A stretch of 64,000 nt of DNA from Flavobacterium silvisoli (GTDB taxonomy: Bacteria > Bacteroidota > Bacteroidia > Flavobacteriales > Flavobacteriaceae). The stretch lies in the NCBI RefSeq assembly GCF_004329815.1, contig NZ_SJPE01000012.1:1-64000 (forward strand), in the 5' to 3' direction. The notes beneath the pieces are model-generated. The model was not told the origin of the DNA. It did not search any database and worked only from the letters and a program-made list of their open reading frames with translations. Made by a program: the position numbers and the translations under genes. Of this stretch, positions 17,279-25,378 are shown piece by piece; the first letter of the stretch is position 1; every line of letters starts with the position of its first letter.

Positions 17279-19300
17279 CAACCCGTTGTACTTTCTGATG
17301 AACCACTCGGCTGATAGAGAAACAGCGATTAAGACTAATAACCAAACCCAATCAATCAAAGGTGTCTTTTTGACAATGGTTTTTTGAACCGCTACATAAC
17401 TTTCGTCTTCCAGAAGTTGTTTCACCAACAAATCGGTTTGGTTAGCCAAATACGCTTTCCCTTTGGTTTGTGATGCTAACTGATTCAATTTATTCCAGTC
17501 CGGATTTACAAATTGTTTTTCAATGTCAAAATCTAAAACTTCAAAACTGCTGCTGTATGAAGAATTAGAGTTCAATTCCTTCACGGTAAACGAGTAAGTT
17601 CCGGCAGCTAGTCCGTCTAAATTTGCCTGAAAAGCATTCGTGGTTCTGAGCAAATCGTAGTTTTTAACTTGTTTGGTTTTGGTATTTGTGACCGATATTG
17701 TAAGTCGGGCCTTTTCATCAAGTTCATAATTTTTATTGAAATACTGAGCCGTAATTTCAATTCCTTCCCCCGAATTATAAAAGCGTTCATGATTGACCAC
17801 CAAAGACTTTTGGTTGTTATTGGAAGCTAAAAACTGAATGGTTTTATCAAGAAAAATGTCGAAATCGGCAAAACTCTTTTTGTTTATATATGTTTGTGCC
17901 CGCCATTTCCAAATGTTTTCTCCAAACAAAAAAGCATTGCGTGAGCCCTGATTTTCTGTAAATGCCAACAACGGTTGATTGGTAGCAATATTGCGGATGG
18001 TAGACCACAACAAAGTATTCGTGTTGGTTTTAGCCGTAATTGTTCCGAAACTGTTTTCTAAAGGCGGTAGCTGTTCAAAGCCGATATTATCAAGCGCAAA
18101 AAGATTAAACTGACTATCAAATGATGGCAAATAATCTTCTTTCTGACTGCTCATCTTAAACGAAAAACTATTCTGATTTTGATTTAAAAAATTGAAATCG
18201 GTATCGTTTCCGGTAATAATCCAGGTGTTGACTTTTGTATTGCTGTTTTGCTCAAAAACAGTTTTAAACTCCATCGTAGGCTGGTATAATATTAAAATAT
18301 TATAATCAGTTAATGATTTGATTTCATTAGGTTTAAGGATAGTTACTTTTCTTTGTGCATTAGACTCTACGGCGCGTTTAATAGCACCCAGATCAGGGTG
18401 AGCCATAGCCGATATCAATGCTACTTCCGTTTTTTGGTCAATGACTTCAACGGCAAAATTTTTGGTATTGTTATAGGTGTTTTTTTCCTGTTCCTTTGAA
18501 GTGATAGTGGCTCTTAAAATTTGCAATCCTACTTTATCTGCCGGTAATAAAAGGTTGAGTGTGGCAGATTTTTTGGCGGGAGAAAAAGCAACGGTTTGTT
18601 CCGTCAAGACTGTATTTCCTTGTGAAATCTTGAAAGAAGCATTCACCGATTTCGTTCCGGAATAATTTAAAAAAACTTCTACCGGAAATTTATTCTTATG
18701 AAACGCATATTTATTAACGTTTAACTGGGTAATTTTTAAATCGAGATACGTTGCTGTATCGCCTACAACTATAGAATAAACCTTATTATCCGGGTTGAAA
18801 GCAAACACAAAATCATCGCCTGATGTTTGATTTCCGTCCGAAATTAGAACCGTTGGGAAATGCTGGTTTTTGTATATGCTTTTGAGGTTTTTGGCGGCTA
18901 TGTCAATGTTAGACTGCTTTCCTTTGAAATCGATGGTATCCGATGGCAAAAAATCTTCATCAAATTGATACGTCTGCACATCAAATTTTTCGGCTAAAGC
19001 ACTGTTGTTTTTTAGTTTTTCAAATACTTCCAAGGCCGATTTATCGGCTTTCAAATCTTTTATCGAAGCTGAATTATCAATGACAATAGGTAATGGTGTT
19101 TTGATAGTTTCAACCGTTTTCTTGGAAATTATGGGGTTAATCAACAAGAGTAACAAACCAAATACCGTAAAAAAACGCAAGAAAGCCAAAAACAAAGTCG
19201 CTTTTGACTTGTTTTTGGCCTTGTATAAATAATGATAAAATGAAACACCGGCAGCAATTAGTATTGATACGAGTAATAGCAAAATTGTTGATGTGTTCAT
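17273..19300 (-). CDS. Membrane-anchored VWA-like domain protein
   Basis: A 675-residue protein with two N-terminal transmembrane helices (about 4-22, 34-58), a large extracytoplasmic part and one C-terminal helix (about 650-670). Just after the second helix, PLPIVIDNSASIKDL gives the DxSxS metal-ion site of a von Willebrand A fold, followed by TVLISDGNQTSGDDF. Later regions look like Ig-type and glutamine-amidotransferase-like folds found in similar Bacteroidetes membrane proteins. Function unknown; no BatABD or MoxR neighbours are present. Confidence 0.8.
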   Translation of the reverse strand: MNTSTILLLLVSILIAAGVSFYHYLYKAKNKSKATLFLAFLRFFTVFGLLLLLINPIISKKTVETIKTPLPIVIDNSASIKDLKADKSALEVFEKLKNNSALAEKFDVQTYQFDEDFLPSDTIDFKGKQSNIDIAAKNLKSIYKNQHFPTVLISDGNQTSGDDFVFAFNPDNKVYSIVVGDTATYLDLKITQLNVNKYAFHKNKFPVEVFLNYSGTKSVNASFKISQGNTVLTEQTVAFSPAKKSATLNLLLPADKVGLQILRATITSKEQEKNTYNNTKNFAVEVIDQKTEVALISAMAHPDLGAIKRAVESNAQRKVTILKPNEIKSLTDYNILILYQPTMEFKTVFEQNSNTKVNTWIITGNDTDFNFLNQNQNSFSFKMSSQKEDYLPSFDSQFNLFALDNIGFEQLPPLENSFGTITAKTNTNTLLWSTIRNIATNQPLLAFTENQGSRNAFLFGENIWKWRAQTYINKKSFADFDIFLDKTIQFLASNNNQKSLVVNHERFYNSGEGIEITAQYFNKNYELDEKARLTISVTNTKTKQVKNYDLLRTTNAFQANLDGLAAGTYSFTVKELNSNSSYSSSFEVLDFDIEKQFVNPDWNKLNQLASQTKGKAYLANQTDLLVKQLLEDESYVAVQKTIVKKTPLIDWVWLLVLIAVSLSAEWFIRKYNGLL

Positions 19301-19379
19301 ATAAATAGTGAATCAGTATTCAGTTATTAGTCTTCAGTTTTTAAAATGATCCGGTTCTGTTGAAACGGCTGACTGAATA

Positions 19380-20126
19380 CTACGTTAACATTCCTCCGCA
19401 AACATTCAACACTTGTCCTGAAACATAGGCACTCATGTCTGAAGCCAGGAATAAACACGCATTGGCTACATCCTCGGGAGTTCCTCCTCTTTTTAACGGA
19501 ATAGAATCTCTCCAGCCCTGAACCACGTCTTCGTTTAGTTTTGCTGTCATTTCGGTTTCAATGAATCCCGGAGCGATAGCGTTACAACGGATATTTCTCG
19601 ATCCTAATTCAAGAGCGATTGATTTAGTAAACCCAATCATTCCGGCTTTTGAAGCGGCGTAGTTGGCCTGACCGGCATTTCCTTTCACTCCTACTACTGA
19701 ACTCATATTCACGATTGAACCTTTGCGGTTTTTCAGCATGATTTTCTGAACTGCTTTGGTCATATTGAAAACCGACTTTAAGTTGATTTCGATTACTTTA
19801 TCAAAATCTTCTTCACTCATACGCATTAAAAGGTTGTCCTTAGTGATTCCGGCATTATTGACTAGTACGTCAACACTTCCAAAATCGGCTACTACATCGT
19901 CAACCAATTTTTGAGCTTCGTTGAAATCGGCTGCATTTGATTTATATCCTTTAGCTTTGATTCCCAAAGCAGACAATTCGTTTTCTAAAGCCAAAGCTGA
20001 TTCGGCCGAAGAACTGTAAGTAAAAGCTACATTAGCTCCGTGTTGAGCAAAAACTTTAGCAATTCCGCTTCCTATTCCTCTACTTGCGCCGGTAATGATG
20101 GCTACTTTTCCTTCTAATAATTTCAT
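19380..20126 (-). CDS. fabG: 3-oxoacyl-[acyl-carrier-protein] reductase FabG
   Basis: A 248-residue short-chain dehydrogenase with the NADPH-binding TGASRGIG (about 12-19), NNAGIT, catalytic Ser in NMSSVVG and YAASKAG (Tyr-x3-Lys). Segments KDNLLMRMSEEDFDKV and GSIVNMSSVVGVKGNAGQ are typical of FabG rather than other SDRs. It reduces beta-ketoacyl-ACP in fatty acid elongation. It is a single-gene unit with its own promoter. Confidence 0.93.
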   Translation of the reverse strand: MKLLEGKVAIITGASRGIGSGIAKVFAQHGANVAFTYSSSAESALALENELSALGIKAKGYKSNAADFNEAQKLVDDVVADFGSVDVLVNNAGITKDNLLMRMSEEDFDKVIEINLKSVFNMTKAVQKIMLKNRKGSIVNMSSVVGVKGNAGQANYAASKAGMIGFTKSIALELGSRNIRCNAIAPGFIETEMTAKLNEDVVQGWRDSIPLKRGGTPEDVANACLFLASDMSAYVSGQVLNVCGGMLT

Positions 20127-20163
20127 TGTAATAAAAGTTAGATTTGATAATTTAATGAAAGGT

Positions 20164-20171
20164 CAAATATA
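20164..20171 (-). promoter_or_regulatory. -7 promoter element for fabG
   Basis: The minus strand reads TATATTTG, a full TAnnTTTG match, 38 bp before the fabG ATG. No clear -33 TTG is seen. Confidence 0.55.
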
Positions 20172-20257
20172 GAATAATTTATAGTTAGGAAAAAATAACA
20201 TTTGTATTTAAACCTTTAGTATTATTGTTTGTCGAAAAGTCCTGACCCAACCCGAAG

Positions 20258-20803
20258 ATGAACAACCAAAACCATTTTGAACAACTGTATCATGAGTACC
20301 GAGTACTGGTGTTCAACGTGGCCTTGAATTATCTGCAAAACCTTGAAGATGCCGAGGAAATTACTCAGGATGTATTTGTAAAGGTGTACCATTCGCTCGG
20401 ACATTTCAGTCACCAATCTTCGCATAAAACCTGGATTTACCGCATTACCATCAATCATTGTTTGGATTTTATCAAGAAGAAAAACAGTCGTAAACGCTTT
20501 TTTATATTTGGCCCAAAAAGTCAGCATGAGCAGGAATACTTAAATACTGCCACCTTTGAACACCCCGGAATTTTAATGGAAAACCAGGAAGATGCCGCAC
20601 TGCTTTTTGAAGTTATCAATACGCTGACGGAAAATCAGAAAACAGCTTTCCTGTTGTCTAAACTGGACGGATTGAGCAATCCTGAAATAGCAAAGATTAT
20701 GCAGTTGAGTATTTCTTCGGTAGAATCGTTGATTTTCAGAGCCAAAGCATCACTTCAGGAAAAATTAGGGGAAAAATTTAAAAACTACCGCAAGAAAAAA
20801 TAA
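20258..20803 (+). CDS. ECF-type RNA polymerase sigma factor
   Basis: A 181-residue sigma-70 factor with region 2 (about 5-75: YRVLVFNVALNYLQNLEDAEEITQDVFVKV) and region 4 (about 115-170: LTENQKTAFLLSKLDGLSN...ISSVESLIFRAKASL). It heads an operon with a small single-helix membrane protein, probably its anti-sigma factor, a Spy-like protein, a tiny T9SS-like ORF and a MauG-type peroxidase, all within a few bases or overlapping. That arrangement suggests control by an envelope or metal signal. Confidence 0.9.
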   Translation: MNNQNHFEQLYHEYRVLVFNVALNYLQNLEDAEEITQDVFVKVYHSLGHFSHQSSHKTWIYRITINHCLDFIKKKNSRKRFFIFGPKSQHEQEYLNTATFEHPGILMENQEDAALLFEVINTLTENQKTAFLLSKLDGLSNPEIAKIMQLSISSVESLIFRAKASLQEKLGEKFKNYRKKK

Positions 20804-20870
20804 AGACTTGCGTCTAAAAGAATAACTGAAATTCTGAAACCAATTCAGAACACTTAAATTCAGCTGAACA

Positions 20871-21149
20871 ATGGAACAACACAATTGGATAGAAAAAGTA
20901 CTGAACAGCACCAACGGCATGAAAGCGGTGGAGCCCGGCGATGATTTACTATACAAAATCAGACAGAAAATAAACCGACCGGATACTGTATCACCAACAA
21001 CGGTGTGGCTTGTGGCGGCTTCGGTGGCCGTTTTAGTCATCTTGAACATTACAGTAATGCTTTCTGAAACGGAGACGAAAACCGAGAACAGTGCTACTTC
21101 AGCTTATTTGGAAACCACTATCAACCAAAGCAATCAGTTATACCGATAA
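20871..21149 (+). CDS. Small single-pass membrane protein, putative anti-sigma factor
   Basis: A 92-residue protein with a cytoplasmic N-terminus (NWIEKVLNSTNGMKAVEPGD), one transmembrane helix (about 44-64) and a short periplasmic tail. No zinc-binding HxxxCxxC motif is present, so the anti-sigma role rests on topology and position 67 bp after the ECF sigma gene. It ends 2 bp before the Spy-like gene. Confidence 0.65.
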   Translation: MEQHNWIEKVLNSTNGMKAVEPGDDLLYKIRQKINRPDTVSPTTVWLVAASVAVLVILNITVMLSETETKTENSATSAYLETTINQSNQLYR

Positions 21150-21151
21150 CC

Positions 21152-21640
21152 ATGGAAAAGACAAAATTACTAACGATAGCCGTGATTGGCCTTTTATTGC
21201 TCAACTTAGCTACTTTGGGCTTTTTGTTTTTAAACGGTCCGAAAGGTCACCGTCCTCCTATGGAAGGCCCACCTATGGGCAGACCCAAACCCAGAACCAT
21301 TATTATTGATCAATTGCATTTTGATGCTCTTCAGCAAAAAGAATACGATCAATTAATTGAGTGGCACCAAGCCACCATTAGCCAACTTGACCGAAATATT
21401 CGTCAAACCAAAAGAGCACTTTATTCTCAGTTGATGCAGACGGAGGTTAATCTTAAGGCTAAAGACAGTTTGATTGCCGTGTTAAACGGATATCAAAAGC
21501 AAGTAGAAGCAACGCATTTCAAGCATTTTGAAGACATTAAAAAGCTTTGTCGTCAAGACCAGCTGAAGGATTTTAATGATTTGACCGAAGAGTTAGCCCG
21601 CATCTTCGCGCCCAAACCTCAAGGCCCGGAACATGAGTAA
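21152..21640 (+). CDS. Spy/CpxP-like periplasmic protein (heavy-metal-sensor-like)
   Basis: A 162-residue protein with an N-terminal membrane anchor (about 6-28), a Pro/Met/Gly-rich segment (GHRPPMEGPPMGRP) and a long helical region (about 50-150) as in Spy/CpxP/ZraP-type proteins. Such proteins act in the periplasm as metal-responsive chaperones or sensors. The position after a sigma/anti-sigma pair fits a sensing role. It overlaps the next ORF by 8 nt. Confidence 0.7.
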   Translation: MEKTKLLTIAVIGLLLLNLATLGFLFLNGPKGHRPPMEGPPMGRPKPRTIIIDQLHFDALQQKEYDQLIEWHQATISQLDRNIRQTKRALYSQLMQTEVNLKAKDSLIAVLNGYQKQVEATHFKHFEDIKKLCRQDQLKDFNDLTEELARIFAPKPQGPEHE

Positions 21641-21875
21641 AAGCGGTATAGTCATGGTTTTGATTTTGTTGTTTGGTTGGAGGAGCACTGTTCAACACAA
21701 AACGGATTTGTTGTATCTCAATTTTCTGCCCAAATTTGACCAACTGCCGTTTGATTTGAATCAAAACTATACGTTGAGTGTTTTTGATTTACAAGCCGTT
21801 TATAACGGAATTTACTTTTTGAGAATTGGCAATAATACCGATGCGGATGCCTATAAAATAATCGTTAACCAATAA
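21633..21875 (+). CDS. 80-residue signal-peptide protein ending like a T9SS sorting domain
   Basis: The N-terminus has a short hydrophobic segment (GIVMVLILLFGW) that could be a signal peptide. The second half, YTLSVFDLQAVYNGIYFLRIG and DAYKIIVNQ, looks like the end of a type A sorting domain (usual form: GiYflri...KiivN). There is no cargo between the two. The DLQ step may mark loss of about 25 residues by recombination. It overlaps the Spy-like gene by 8 nt and ends 4 bp before the peroxidase ATG, so it is kept within the operon. It may be a decayed gene or a true mini-protein. Confidence 0.55.
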   Translation: MSKSGIVMVLILLFGWRSTVQHKTDLLYLNFLPKFDQLPFDLNQNYTLSVFDLQAVYNGIYFLRIGNNTDADAYKIIVNQ

Positions 21876-21879
21876 GCCT

Positions 21880-23061
21880 ATGAAACCAAAATGGATTTCC
21901 TTACTGGCCATACTTTCGTTATGGTCCTGCAGCAACGACTCTTCTGAAGCGTATGTTGACCCTTATGCCAATGTTAAAGCCACCTTTGGCAACAGTATCG
22001 ACTTGGATAATCTGGCTAACTACGCCAATCAAACCATACCGACCTATATTACCAAAGATAACGGCATGGCTAACCCTATTACTGATAAAGGAGCCACACT
22101 GGGCAGGGTTTTGTTTTATGATAAAAACCTATCCTCTAACAATACTGTTTCGTGTGCCACTTGTCATCAGCAGGCCAATGCTTTCAGCGATACCAATGTA
22201 GCCAGTATTGGGGTAAACGGTACCACAGGCCGTCATGCCATGCGTTTGATTAATGCCCGTTTTGCCAATGAAAACAAGTTCTTTTGGGATGAACGCGCCG
22301 CTACTCTTGAAATACAAACTACCCAGCCCATCCGCAACCATAACGAAATGGGATACAGCGGAGCAAATGGCGATGAAGACTTCAGCAATTTGATTACCAA
22401 ACTGAGCGGAATTGGGTACTATAAAGAGCTGTTCAAATTTGTATATGGTACTGAAGAAATAACCGAAAATAAAATTCAGTTGGCTTTGGCACAGTTTGTA
22501 CGCAGCATACAGTCGTTTGACAGCAAGTATGATGTGGGACGGGCTCAGGTTGCGAATGACGGGCAACCGTTTCCTAATTTTACCAATCAGGAGAATCAGG
22601 GAAAGCAACTGTTTCAGGCTCCCCCGCAGTTTGATGCCACGGGAAGCCGAACGGGAGGCGGATTGGGTTGTGCCGGTTGCCATGCGGCCCCCGAATTTGA
22701 TATAGCCCCTAACTCGGGCAACAATGGTATCATAGGTGTACTGAACGGAACCGGTATAGATGTGACCAATACACGTGCTCCTTCGCTGCGCGATTTGGTA
22801 AAAACAAACGGAACTCTTAACGGCCCGATGATGCATACCGGAGTTTTCACCGACCTGCAAACGGTTATCGGACATTATGGCAACATTACCATAGCTCCCG
22901 GAAATGCCAATGCGCTTGACCCTAAACTGCGCCCGGGTGGTAATGGTCAAAAACTGAATCTGACGGCTCAGGAGGTGAATGCTGTGATGGCTTTCCTGAA
23001 AACCCTCTCGGGAACCAATGTGTATGTGGATCCTAAGTGGTCTAATCCTTTTTCTAACTAA
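21880..23061 (+). CDS. Di-haem cytochrome c peroxidase, MauG/CcpA family lipoprotein
   Basis: The 393-residue protein begins with a lipoprotein signal (LLAILSLWSCSN, Cys near residue 17) and contains two haem c motifs, CATCH in the N-terminal half and CAGCH in the C-terminal half, the hallmark of bacterial di-haem peroxidases and MauG relatives. A final helix-rich segment holds AVMAFLKTLSG, the usual family ending. It should act in the periplasm or on the membrane surface, reducing peroxide or oxidising a protein partner. It ends the sigma-factor operon and is followed by a strong terminator. Confidence 0.92.
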   Translation: MKPKWISLLAILSLWSCSNDSSEAYVDPYANVKATFGNSIDLDNLANYANQTIPTYITKDNGMANPITDKGATLGRVLFYDKNLSSNNTVSCATCHQQANAFSDTNVASIGVNGTTGRHAMRLINARFANENKFFWDERAATLEIQTTQPIRNHNEMGYSGANGDEDFSNLITKLSGIGYYKELFKFVYGTEEITENKIQLALAQFVRSIQSFDSKYDVGRAQVANDGQPFPNFTNQENQGKQLFQAPPQFDATGSRTGGGLGCAGCHAAPEFDIAPNSGNNGIIGVLNGTGIDVTNTRAPSLRDLVKTNGTLNGPMMHTGVFTDLQTVIGHYGNITIAPGNANALDPKLRPGGNGQKLNLTAQEVNAVMAFLKTLSGTNVYVDPKWSNPFSN

Positions 23062-23068
23062 AAATACT

Positions 23069-23095
23069 GAGCCCCTCAATTGAGGGGCTTTTTTG
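23069..23095 (+). terminator. Rho-independent terminator of the ECF-peroxidase operon
   Basis: GCCCCTCAATTGAGGGGC (23071-23088) is a perfect stem followed by TTTTTT. Confidence 0.9.
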
Positions 23096-23140
23096 TGGGG
23101 AGTGCTTTGGGGTGAAGCTTGTAAATTATCTGAGGGTGAA

Positions 23141-23182
23141 GGCTTTTCGGTACATCAGCCTGGGCGGACACTTGAAGTGACG
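23141..23182. repeat. Hairpin repeat unit R1 (degenerate, type A)
   Basis: A decayed copy of the type A unit: TTTTCGGTAC...CAGCCTGGGCGG...CACTTGAAGTGACG. It is the first copy of a cluster extending to about 24250. Confidence 0.6.
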
Positions 23183-23216
23183 AGGTTTGATGCTTGATGT
23201 GAATGCTTGACGTTAG

Positions 23217-23260
23217 GGCTTCTCGATACATCCGCCTGTGGCGGACACTCGAAGTGACGG
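23217..23260. repeat. Hairpin repeat unit R2 (type A, TCCGCC core)
   Basis: The end TTCTCGATAC, then a TCCGCCTGTGGCGGA hairpin core, then CACTCGAAGTGACGG, itself a small hairpin (CACT/AGTG around CGA). The flank has the recurrent linker TTTGATGCTTGAAGTG (23266-23280). Confidence 0.8.
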
Positions 23261-23301
23261 TTTTTTTGATGCTTGAAGTGTCATTACTCCTACCACTCAG
23301 T

Positions 23302-23414
23302 CGTCAGTTCGAGTGATTTTCTTGGAACGCAGTGGAGAGAAAATTGTATCGAGAACCCTTGTATAGAAAATGCTTCTCGATACATCCGCCTGAGGCGGAC
23401 ACTCGAAGTGACGG
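23302..23414. repeat. Hairpin repeat units R3+R4 (type B facing type A)
   Basis: R3 (23302-23356) is type B: CGTCAGTTCGAGTG, a core with ATTTTC/GAAAAT arms, then GTATCGAGAA. R4 (23372-23414) is type A with a TCCGCCTGAGGCGGA core. The inner ends GTATCGAGAA and TTCTCGATAC are exact inverse complements and the outer ends match with one mismatch, so the pair could fold into one long cruciform. Confidence 0.8.
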
Positions 23415-23440
23415 ATGTAGTAGTGAAGGATAAAGAAAAT

Positions 23441-23521
23441 CGTCAGTTCGAGTGATTTTCTTGAAACGTAGTGGAGGCTTCTCGATACTTTTTTGCTACG
23501 CAAAAACACTCGAAGTGACGG
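23441..23521. repeat. Composite 81-bp repeat unit R5 (half type B joined to type A)
   Basis: It begins as type B (CGTCAGTTCGAGTGATTTTC), breaks after GTAGTGGAG and continues as type A with the alternative core TTTTTTGCTACGCAAAAA, ending CACTCGAAGTGACGG. The 14-bp ends are inverted repeats with one mismatch. It is preceded by the linker GATGTAGTAGTGAAGGATA. Confidence 0.8.
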
Positions 23522-23560
23522 TATCTTATACTTGAAGTGTTGCCTCTCTTACTATCCGGT

Positions 23561-23641
23561 CGTCAGTTCGAGTGATTTTCTTGGAACGCAGTGGAGGCTT
23601 CTCGATACTTTTTTGCTGCGCAAAAACACTCGAAGTGACGG
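23561..23641. repeat. Composite 81-bp repeat unit R6
   Basis: It has the same structure and length as R5, 120 bp further on, differing at a few bases, e.g. TTGCTGCGCAA in the core. The nearly exact copy supports recent duplication or active maintenance. Confidence 0.8.
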
Positions 23642-23667
23642 ATGTAGTGGTGAAGGATATAGAGAAT

Positions 23668-23722
23668 CGTCAGTTCGAGTGATTTTCTCGGAACGCAGTG
23701 GAGAGAAAATTGTATCGAGAAC
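23668..23722. repeat. Hairpin repeat unit R7 (type B)
   Basis: A full type B unit, CGTCAGTTCGAGTG to GTATCGAGAAC, preceded by the linker GATGTAGTGGTGAAGGATAT. It ends 7 bp before the stop codon of the GIY-YIG gene. Confidence 0.8.
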
Positions 23723-23729
23723 CCCTACT

Positions 23730-24020
23730 TCATTTGAAGTTCTTTTTTGCCAAATTAATCAACGCATCATAATGACCATCAATTAAGGCTTCTTTCTTGG
23801 CTTTTGACCACTTTTTGATTTGCTTTTCTTTTTCAAATGCCAGATTAATATTGGTGAATTCACAATAAAATACTAGTGATACCGGCCTTCTTTTGTAAGT
23901 GTAACAATCAGGAAAATAACCTGTGTCGTGGCGGTATATTCTTTGTGTCAAATTACTGGTGACTCCTGTGTAATAAGTTCCATCCGAGCATTTAAGTATG
24001 TATACATATGATGGTTTCAT
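23730..24020 (-). CDS. Small GIY-YIG domain nuclease (UPF0213/YhbQ-like)
   Basis: A 96-residue single-domain protein: YVYILKCSDGTYYTG (the two GIY-YIG strands, here VYI and YTG), the catalytic Arg in LTQRIYRH near residue 28, and the metal-binding Glu in FEKEKQIKKWS near residue 62. The domain family cleaves DNA in homing endonucleases, UvrC and Slx4-partner proteins; the small free-standing members have no settled role. It is embedded in a cluster of at least nine related hairpin repeats, with copies 7 bp from its stop and about 66 bp from its start, resembling the way REP elements flank RAYT genes in other bacteria. Confidence 0.9.
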   Translation of the reverse strand: MKPSYVYILKCSDGTYYTGVTSNLTQRIYRHDTGYFPDCYTYKRRPVSLVFYCEFTNINLAFEKEKQIKKWSKAKKEALIDGHYDALINLAKKNFK

Positions 24021-24086
24021 GTTTTAAAAGTAAGAAATATATTTTAAAAAGCTTTTCGATGCTCTTAGGTGAAAACTTGACATAAT

Positions 24087-24132
24087 GGCTTCTCGATACT
24101 TTTTTGCTACGCAAAAACACTCGAAGTGACGG
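24087..24132. repeat. Hairpin repeat unit R8 (type A, TTTTTTGC core)
   Basis: TTCTCGATAC, core TTTTTTGCTACGCAAAAA, then CACTCGAAGTGACGG. A decayed partial copy (GCTTTTCGATGCTC) lies just before it at 24051-24064. Confidence 0.8.
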
Positions 24133-24155
24133 TTTCTTTTGATGCTTGAAGTGAT

Positions 24156-24199
24156 GGCTTCTCGATACGTCCGCCTGAGGCGGACACTCGAAGTGACGG
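24156..24199. repeat. Hairpin repeat unit R9 (type A, TCCGCC core)
   Basis: TTCTCGATACG, core TCCGCCTGAGGCGGA, then CACTCGAAGTGACGG. Partial units follow to about 24250: TTTGATGCTTGAAGTGACGG, GATGTAGCGGTGA and CGTCAGT. Confidence 0.8.
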
Positions 24200-24250
24200 A
24201 GTTTTTGATGCTTGAAGTGACGGATGTAGCGGTGATCTGTCGTCAGTATA

Positions 24251-24286
24251 TAAAAAAATCCTGTCTGCCTTGTGACAAACAGGATT
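24251..24286 (-). terminator. Terminator of the T9SS gene at 24360
   Basis: AATCCTGT (24258-24265) pairs with ACAGGATT (24279-24286). On the minus strand the stem is followed by a run of Ts (24251-24257). The stretch 24287-24359 shows nothing else. Confidence 0.75.
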
Positions 24287-24359
24287 CTACCAAAAAAATT
24301 AAAAATCCAACTTACATCTCTATCGCTGTTATATAAAACAAGCTAACGGGAAGTGTTAT

Positions 24360-25358
24360 TTACTGTATTTTGACAAATTTGCGGTGTAATGCCAGATCAC
24401 CGCTTTTGATGCTTATTACATAATGACCCGCGGCAAGACTATCGACCGAAAGGGTATTTTGTTCTGTGTTCCCCTGCAGCATATTTCTGCCGCTCATATC
24501 GAATATGACGTATTCAAAACCGGTGTTGGGCCATCCTTGTACCGTGAGTGCCGTTGTGGCCGGAACCGGATATACTACCACTTTGTTGAGATCAAAATCA
24601 GCCGAACTCAGGGTATTGGCAGTCCAACTGAAGCGTTGCCCAAAGGCGGGTTTGCTCAAGGTGCTGAGTTTGCACTTCTCATCAATAACTGTCCCCCGCA
24701 AAGTAGCAGACCAAAGCGTGTTGACTGTGGTTCGGGTGTTGAAATCGACATCGGTTGTTTTTAAGCCTACTTCTAAATAACTGGTGAAGTTGGCGTTGAG
24801 TATGGTTCTGCCGTACACGATATCGACTTTGTTGGTGGTTTCGGATAGCCGAATCTGAAAATCGATGATATCGGTTTTCGTTGGGTCGTCTATGGTTTCT
24901 ATTCGGGCTGTGCCGTACCATTCGACTACAAAGACCCTGTTGGGTGCCTGCCCAAGTACTGCAGTACTAATCTTGGTTTGTGCCAGATTGGTATTGATGG
25001 GATGAAGATCGATACCGGCAGCCGATATGATGCCCTGAACTAAATCTAACTGAGAATTTGTTAGGGGGTTTGTTAGGGAAACTTCGTTGGGCTGAGCCGG
25101 GCCAAACCATACAAAGCCGTTTTCGGAAATGCCGAGGCTGTTTTGATTGACTCCGCCGAACTTAAAGGTAAACGGTAAACTTACCACAGCCGGTGACACT
25201 ACGTCGTCATTAACGATATGCTCGGTTACCGGAGCACCCGATGCTGACAGGTAAGGAAATGAACTACCGTTATCCTGAAAAGAATAGTCGCTGACCTGTG
25301 CTTTAGCTATAAACGAACTGAGCGCTAAAGCTGTAATGAATATTAGTTTTTTGATCAT
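24360..25358 (-). CDS. Secreted protein with T9SS type A sorting domain
   Basis: A 332-residue protein with a signal peptide (IKKLIFITALALSSFIAKAQ, cleavage near residue 20), a beta-rich middle region (about 40-240: LPFTFKFGG, ISENGFVWFG, FVVEWYG) like the PKD/lectin-like modules of surface proteins, and a C-terminal sorting domain (VVYPVPATTALTVQG ... AAGHYVISI ... KFVKIQ). It is probably exported by T9SS to the outer surface. No enzymatic motif is seen. Short ATTGATGATTGAAACT repeats fill its upstream region. Confidence 0.85.
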   Translation of the reverse strand: MIKKLIFITALALSSFIAKAQVSDYSFQDNGSSFPYLSASGAPVTEHIVNDDVVSPAVVSLPFTFKFGGVNQNSLGISENGFVWFGPAQPNEVSLTNPLTNSQLDLVQGIISAAGIDLHPINTNLAQTKISTAVLGQAPNRVFVVEWYGTARIETIDDPTKTDIIDFQIRLSETTNKVDIVYGRTILNANFTSYLEVGLKTTDVDFNTRTTVNTLWSATLRGTVIDEKCKLSTLSKPAFGQRFSWTANTLSSADFDLNKVVVYPVPATTALTVQGWPNTGFEYVIFDMSGRNMLQGNTEQNTLSVDSLAAGHYVISIKSGDLALHRKFVKIQ

Positions 25359-25378
25359 GATTGATTGAATGATTTTGA

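Noticed and set aside
22129..23079. 316-codon minus-strand ORF opposite the peroxidase gene
   Set aside because: It is a shadow of the MauG-type gene, whose haem motifs and lipobox are clear; the minus-strand product has no domain pattern.
23273..23786. ORFs of 60-97 codons on both strands in the repeat cluster
   Set aside because: They are translations of the hairpin repeats, with repeated peptide fragments and no independent start context.
23141..24250. CRISPR array
   Set aside because: Units have variable spacing, occur in both orientations and have exchanged cores; there are no unique equal-length spacers and no cas genes.
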